From Mesorhizobium sp. L2C084A000 (lineage in GTDB: Bacteria > Pseudomonadota > Alphaproteobacteria > Rhizobiales > Rhizobiaceae), in the NCBI RefSeq assembly GCF_000502875.1, contig NZ_AYWX01000004.1, positions 1-48,063 on the forward strand: a DNA stretch of 48,063 nt. Reading direction: 5' to 3'. Shown piece by piece: positions 45,101 to 48,063 of the stretch (positions are counted from its first letter, which is position 1; each line of letters begins with the position of its first letter). The position numbers and the translations under genes were made by a program. Under the pieces are notes generated by a model. That model saw only the letters and a list, made by a program, of their open reading frames with translations. It was not told the DNA's origin and ran no database searches.

Positions 45101-45619
45101 GGCGGATGTGCCCGAAATCATCTCGCGGCGAGCCGCGGCAAACAGCGAGGCCTCCATCTGGCCGTCGAGCATCTCGAAATGGGCCGGGATATTGGCTTCC
45201 AGCGGGAACTGGTGCAGCACCGATTCGCAGAAGGCATGGATGGTCTGGATCTTCAGCCCACCGGGTGTTTCCAGCGCCTCGGCGAACAGGCGCCGCGCCC
45301 GGCGCATGGTCTCGAGATCGGGCCGGCGGCCCTCCAGCGCCTCGACCTTTGCCGCAAGGTCCGCGTCACCAAGCGTCGTCCACTCCGACAGCGTCGAGAA
45401 CACCCGGTTCGACATGTTGGCGGCGGCGGCACGCGTATAGGTCAGGCACAGGATCTTCGACGGATCGGTGCCGCGCAGCAGCAGCCGGATGACGCGCTGG
45501 GCCAGCACATGGGTCTTGCCGGATCCGGCATTCGCCGACACCCAGGCGGAATTGCCGGGATCGGCGGCGCGGGCCTGGCTGGTCGCGGTGTCGCTGGGGA
45601 TCGGATAGGCCTTTTTCAT
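42101..45619 (-). CDS. addA: AddA, helicase-nuclease subunit of the AddAB double-strand break repair enzyme
   Basis: This 1172-residue UvrD-type helicase with a C-terminal nuclease prepares broken DNA ends for RecA. Walker A is SANAGSGKTHVLAQRV (near residue 30). Walker B and motif II is HILLDEAQDTSPDQWE, motif III VGDEKQSIYSFQGA, and motif V VMTVHAAKGLEAPVVFLVD. The C-terminal RecB-like nuclease has SIVDYKTNRPAPG near residue 1090. It matches the alphaproteobacterial AddA form. The ATG overlaps the addB stop as ATGA, consistent with a fixed subunit ratio. Confidence 0.96.
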   Translation of the reverse strand: MKKAYPIPSDTATSQARAADPGNSAWVSANAGSGKTHVLAQRVIRLLLRGTDPSKILCLTYTRAAAANMSNRVFSTLSEWTTLGDADLAAKVEALEGRRPDLETMRRARRLFAEALETPGGLKIQTIHAFCESVLHQFPLEANIPAHFEMLDGQMEASLFAAARREMISGTSAGDKNLAEAFAAILDRGGEAGLDALLGEIVRKRDGLRNFIDAVGRDGTRFQALFDEFHFHPGQTAEGIAASVWPLPGFLPDYFAGFAHAAEATDARSVLNNILPYARQAFAEGDPIRRLQLLARAFLKTDGDAYDPAKAFKKALVDRLPDLAERYLSAANAIVETTDRLALFRMLEGTRAALTIADWLIARYEMLKRSRGFLDFNDLITRTVNLLARPDAGPWVQYKLDQGIDHILLDEAQDTSPDQWEVVKRLAEEFFAGLGARDRVHRTVFAVGDEKQSIYSFQGAAPDSFADSRLLFAGRVRDAEASFADLKLTWSFRSTDDVLTAVDRVFADASVRRGISHDPDPLRHQAIRTDAPGYVEVWPSVGADVVDEPDDWTQAIDHAHAPAVRVAENVAATIAGWIGTGEIIEGRGKRLRPGDVLVLVRKRDRFVHALTRALKRRDIPVAGADRLSLPGHIAVKDLIALGHLLIQPQDDLSLAAVLRSPIFDLPEETLFTLAAQRPAGLSLIASLRQHAGESERMAKIVAQVDIWTNEAAFKPVFEFYACLLARDGVRRKMIARLGPEAGDILDEFLSFCLAEERTGLPGLEAFLSTLENAGPEIKREMDQTRDEVRVMTVHAAKGLEAPVVFLVDGGSAPFSDQHLPRLMPFDGSGANWDGKGYLWRSASDVANGFSKAAAARARELADDEYRRLLYVGMTRAEDRLIVCGYHGKRAPNAGTWHSIVSRALIGAPESEQRAHPAGGEPVHRFHVTKLPPVAQASSEQARRTDAFGPLPATLFRPLPPFEDLPRPLSPSGASALIDEGKEAVVDKTSPVLDADAEPGFAVLRGLALHKLLQMLPGIAEPDRSDAAERYLARTGADWPPSERKKALASVTSILADPGFGQLFAPSSRAEVAIMGSLEVKGKKRSISGKIDRLAVTSDSVSIVDYKTNRPAPGSLAEVTPAYVLQLALYRALLQPLYPGRMVKAALLFTEAPRLIELPASAMDDALARLTRA

Positions 45620-48063
45620 GCCTCCCCTCCCTCGTCACCGGCATCGCCGCCTGCCGACCATTCGAGCACGCGGGCAAGATGGTCGTAGTCGCCATCGGTC
45701 TCGCCTTCGCGGAACGGCAGCGCGCGCGACAGATAACCCGTCGCAGGATCGGCATAGTGGATCAACAGCTTTTCCAGCCGCGCCCAGGCCTCTTCGGCAA
45801 GGTCGGTCGCGGTCCGCGGCTGGCGATTGTGTTCGAGGATGGATTCCTCGAACACCTCGCCATTCGGCTTCAGCCTGATGAAGGCCAGTTGAGAGGGCTC
45901 GCGCGCGCCCAAATCCTTGAAGGCGCCGCGCCTGAGCAGCGCGCCCTCCAACGCCAGTTGCGGCGCAAGCAGTGTGTGCGCCTGCGCCTTGGACGGCGAG
46001 GACCCCGTCTTGTAATCCAGTATGTCGGCCATGCCGCCGGCCAAAAGGTCAACGCGGTCGGCGTAGCCGGACAGAGTCACGCCGGATTGGCCGACGACGG
46101 TCTTTCCGGCGCGCTCCTCGGCATGGCGCCTTGTCACTGCATCGGCGCGCGTGCGCTCCCACTCGATGATGTTTGCGGCGAGTTTCTCGAAACGTGGCCA
46201 CCACACGGCCTCGACATCCGCCGGAAGGTCGGCTTCGACGAAACAGACGCGGCCGGCGGCGATAAGGCCGGCAAGCGCATCGGGGGCGCGCGGATCGGCG
46301 ACGCTGCCTGAGAACAGGTGCAGGATGGCGTGAAACAGCGTGCCGCGCTCGGCCGCACCAGGATCGCGAATGACCGGATCGAGCGGCATCAGGCCGAGGA
46401 TGCGTCTTGCATAGACGGCGTAGGGGTCACGGCGCAGGGTCTCGATCTCGGTGACCGAGAAATGCGTCGGGCGCACCGACAAGGGCGGCTTCGGCTGCGG
46501 CCGTGGCGCGAAATCCTGCCTTGGGCCTGTATCCAGCGCGCGCGCCCAGGCGAGCAGTTCGTCGCCACGCCGGCGCAACTCTGCTGCCTGATCGTTGCCG
46601 ATGAAGGTCAACAGCCGCTGCAGCCAGCGTGATGGCACGGCGGGTGCGTCGCCGGCACGCGCCGAGCGGGACAGCACGACCTTCCCAGCCCCCATGGCCA
46701 TCTGGAAATCATGCGCGGCAAGGCCGATGCGCCGTTCCGGCGGTTCGAGGTCGATGCCGGTCTTCATCAGCCGCGACATGAAGCGGTCGCTCTCTGGCTT
46801 GCGCGGCCACACGCCCTCGTTGAGCCCGCCGATGACCAGCGTATCGACAGTCTGCAAGCGCGCTTCCAGCGCGCCCCAGATGGCGATGTTCCGGTCGGTG
46901 CCGTGTGCCGGCTTGACCGTTTCAGGCGCGATCAGCGCCGCCATGATATCGGGCCACTCGGTCGCCGCGAAGGATAGCGAAGCCGAAGCCGCGACCAGCC
47001 CGCGCAGCAGTTCGGCAAGCTTCTCGCCGGCGTCACCGGCATAGAGTTCGGCAAGGCCGCCATCGACGGTGCGGCCGAGATTTTCGAGGATGGCGACACT
47101 GGCCCTGACAAGCGCGGCAAGGTCGGCATCGTCCCGGCCGCGGAAGGCTGCGAGCGGCGCCAGCGCCTGCTTGAGACGTTCAAGCAAATTCCGGGCGGTT
47201 TCGATGGAGCGCACGGTCAGCCGGGAAAACCAGAAGGGCTGCCGGCTGCCGCCGCCCAGGCCGGTGAGGCGGGCCTCAAACAGTTCCGGCAGCGAAACGA
47301 TGTCGGGGCGGCCGGTGCCGCCGCGCAGCGCCACCAGCTCGACCAGTTCCGCCGCGTGGCGCACATCGGCCCGTTCGAGGCCAAGGCCAAGCAGCGGATG
47401 CTTGAGCAGCGACAGCAGGCCGACCGGATCGCCTGGCCTGAATAATGCCTCGAGCGCCAGCCTGAGCAGGCTGGCCGCGGGGGTGTTGGCGAGCGGCGTG
47501 CCACCGGAATCGTCGGCCGCGACGCCGAAGCGCTGGAGCTCGATCGAGACGCGCCGCGCCAGCGCGCGGTCGCCGGTGACGAGAGCCGCCCTTTGGCTGG
47601 GCTGTTCAACCGCGCGCTTGAGCGCGACGGCGATGGCGACGGCTTCATCACGTTCGCTTGCAGCTTCGAGCAAGGTCACCCCGGCGAAGGCGCCGGCCAT
47701 ATCGGAGGCCGGGAAGCCCGCACGTGTCTCGGCCCAGAGTTCGGTGGTCTCGGCCGGCCGCAGCGCTTCGCCGACAAGAGCGGCGCGGAGCGCCAGACGC
47801 GGCTCGGCCACGCCGAGCTCGTCGACGTCACCGCGCAGCCCGCCGACCTTGGCGATCAATCTGGCCAGGCCATATTGCGGGTGGCCGAGCACGGCTGGAC
47901 GCGCGCCTGGCGCGGCGATTGCCTGGAACGACGCTTCGTCCAGCGTACGGTCGAGGCCGGGCAGCACGATGGCGCCGCCGGGCAGGCCGGCGATGGCGGC
48001 AAGCAGTTCGGCCGTGGCGGGTATCGAGCCGGTCGAGCCCGCGGCGATAACGGGGCCGGCGGG
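45616..48063 (-). CDS. addB: AddB, second subunit of AddAB (5' end beyond the window)
   Basis: The minus-strand frame is open to the right edge, reading PVIAAGSTGSIPATAELLAA at the boundary, so the true start lies outside and about 815 residues are present. An inner ATG-like start should not be taken as the start. AddB contributes a second nuclease and Chi scanning. The C-terminal RecB-like nuclease has RGTLFHAILHLFSG and ADILDYKTGSSPSKA. The four cysteines that bind an iron-sulphur cluster in Bacillus AddB are absent from the matching places (for example LRRDPYAVYARRILGL). The end overlaps the addA start by ATGA. Confidence 0.93.
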   Translation of the reverse strand, partial: PAGPVIAAGSTGSIPATAELLAAIAGLPGGAIVLPGLDRTLDEASFQAIAAPGARPAVLGHPQYGLARLIAKVGGLRGDVDELGVAEPRLALRAALVGEALRPAETTELWAETRAGFPASDMAGAFAGVTLLEAASERDEAVAIAVALKRAVEQPSQRAALVTGDRALARRVSIELQRFGVAADDSGGTPLANTPAASLLRLALEALFRPGDPVGLLSLLKHPLLGLGLERADVRHAAELVELVALRGGTGRPDIVSLPELFEARLTGLGGGSRQPFWFSRLTVRSIETARNLLERLKQALAPLAAFRGRDDADLAALVRASVAILENLGRTVDGGLAELYAGDAGEKLAELLRGLVAASASLSFAATEWPDIMAALIAPETVKPAHGTDRNIAIWGALEARLQTVDTLVIGGLNEGVWPRKPESDRFMSRLMKTGIDLEPPERRIGLAAHDFQMAMGAGKVVLSRSARAGDAPAVPSRWLQRLLTFIGNDQAAELRRRGDELLAWARALDTGPRQDFAPRPQPKPPLSVRPTHFSVTEIETLRRDPYAVYARRILGLMPLDPVIRDPGAAERGTLFHAILHLFSGSVADPRAPDALAGLIAAGRVCFVEADLPADVEAVWWPRFEKLAANIIEWERTRADAVTRRHAEERAGKTVVGQSGVTLSGYADRVDLLAGGMADILDYKTGSSPSKAQAHTLLAPQLALEGALLRRGAFKDLGAREPSQLAFIRLKPNGEVFEESILEHNRQPRTATDLAEEAWARLEKLLIHYADPATGYLSRALPFREGETDGDYDHLARVLEWSAGGDAGDEGGEA

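Overview
The window is GC-rich alphaproteobacterial chromosome, most like Mesorhizobium or a close relative in the Rhizobiales. The evidence is the conserved blocks trpF-trpB-trpA-accD-folC, trxA-addA-addB and infC...rpmI-rplT-pheS-pheT, the alphaproteobacterial AddA/AddB proteins, and several palindromic intergenic repeats of the kind common in rhizobia. Genes are densely packed and no gene-free stretch exceeds 300 bases. I saw no tRNA, rRNA, CRISPR array, transposase, integrase or prophage gene.

Layout. 1-1658 (-): the N-terminal part of a repeat-rich autotransporter, cut by the window edge. 1885-3208 (+): a TPR-family gene broken by a single-base frameshift. 3291-6743: a xylose module, xylB and xylA, separated by a palindromic repeat and an NTF2-like gene on the other strand. 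6996-7853: a GNAT acetyltransferase and a small unknown protein. 7868-15620: a GlxA/CdhR-type regulator divergent from a six-gene operon for L-carnitine and, by inference, gamma-butyrobetaine: BKACE, an HD-domain protein, carnitine dehydrogenase, acyl-CoA dehydrogenase, ADP-forming acyl-CoA synthetase and CaiD-like hydratase. 15829-23679: miscellaneous metabolic genes (HSL-type hydrolase, FAD dehydrogenase, Gfo/Idh/MocA oxidoreductase, YceI plus cytochrome b561, LysR regulator divergent from an aldo/keto reductase, nucleotidyltransferase).

23718-30795 (-): the translation block infC, two tandem isoprenylcysteine-methyltransferase-like genes, rpmI, rplT, pheS, a GFA-family gene wedged between pheS and pheT by ATGA overlaps, and pheT. 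infC begins with the rare ATT codon typical of IF3 autoregulation. 30999-34689: hydrolase plus BenE-type transporter, DUF2852 protein, YgjP-type metalloprotease and a small unknown. 34800-40418 (+): tryptophan, fatty-acid and folate genes, then a VOC protein. 40557-48063 (-): a VapBC toxin-antitoxin pair, a cupin, trxA, addA and the 3' part of addB, which runs off the right edge.

How it works together. The carnitine operon is the most interesting part. It has the chemistry to turn gamma-butyrobetaine into crotonobetainyl-CoA and carnitinyl-CoA (ligase, dehydrogenase, CaiD) and carnitine into 3-dehydrocarnitine and then betainyl-CoA plus acetoacetate (dehydrogenase, BKACE). No betainyl-CoA thioesterase is visible, either free or fused. 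In its place sit a PhnZ/TmpB-like HD-domain protein of unknown role and a lysine-rich tail on the dehydrogenase.

Three copies of a roughly 160-180 bp mosaic palindrome, two copies of an ATGCATGTCG hairpin, and several other hairpins occupy the gene ends.
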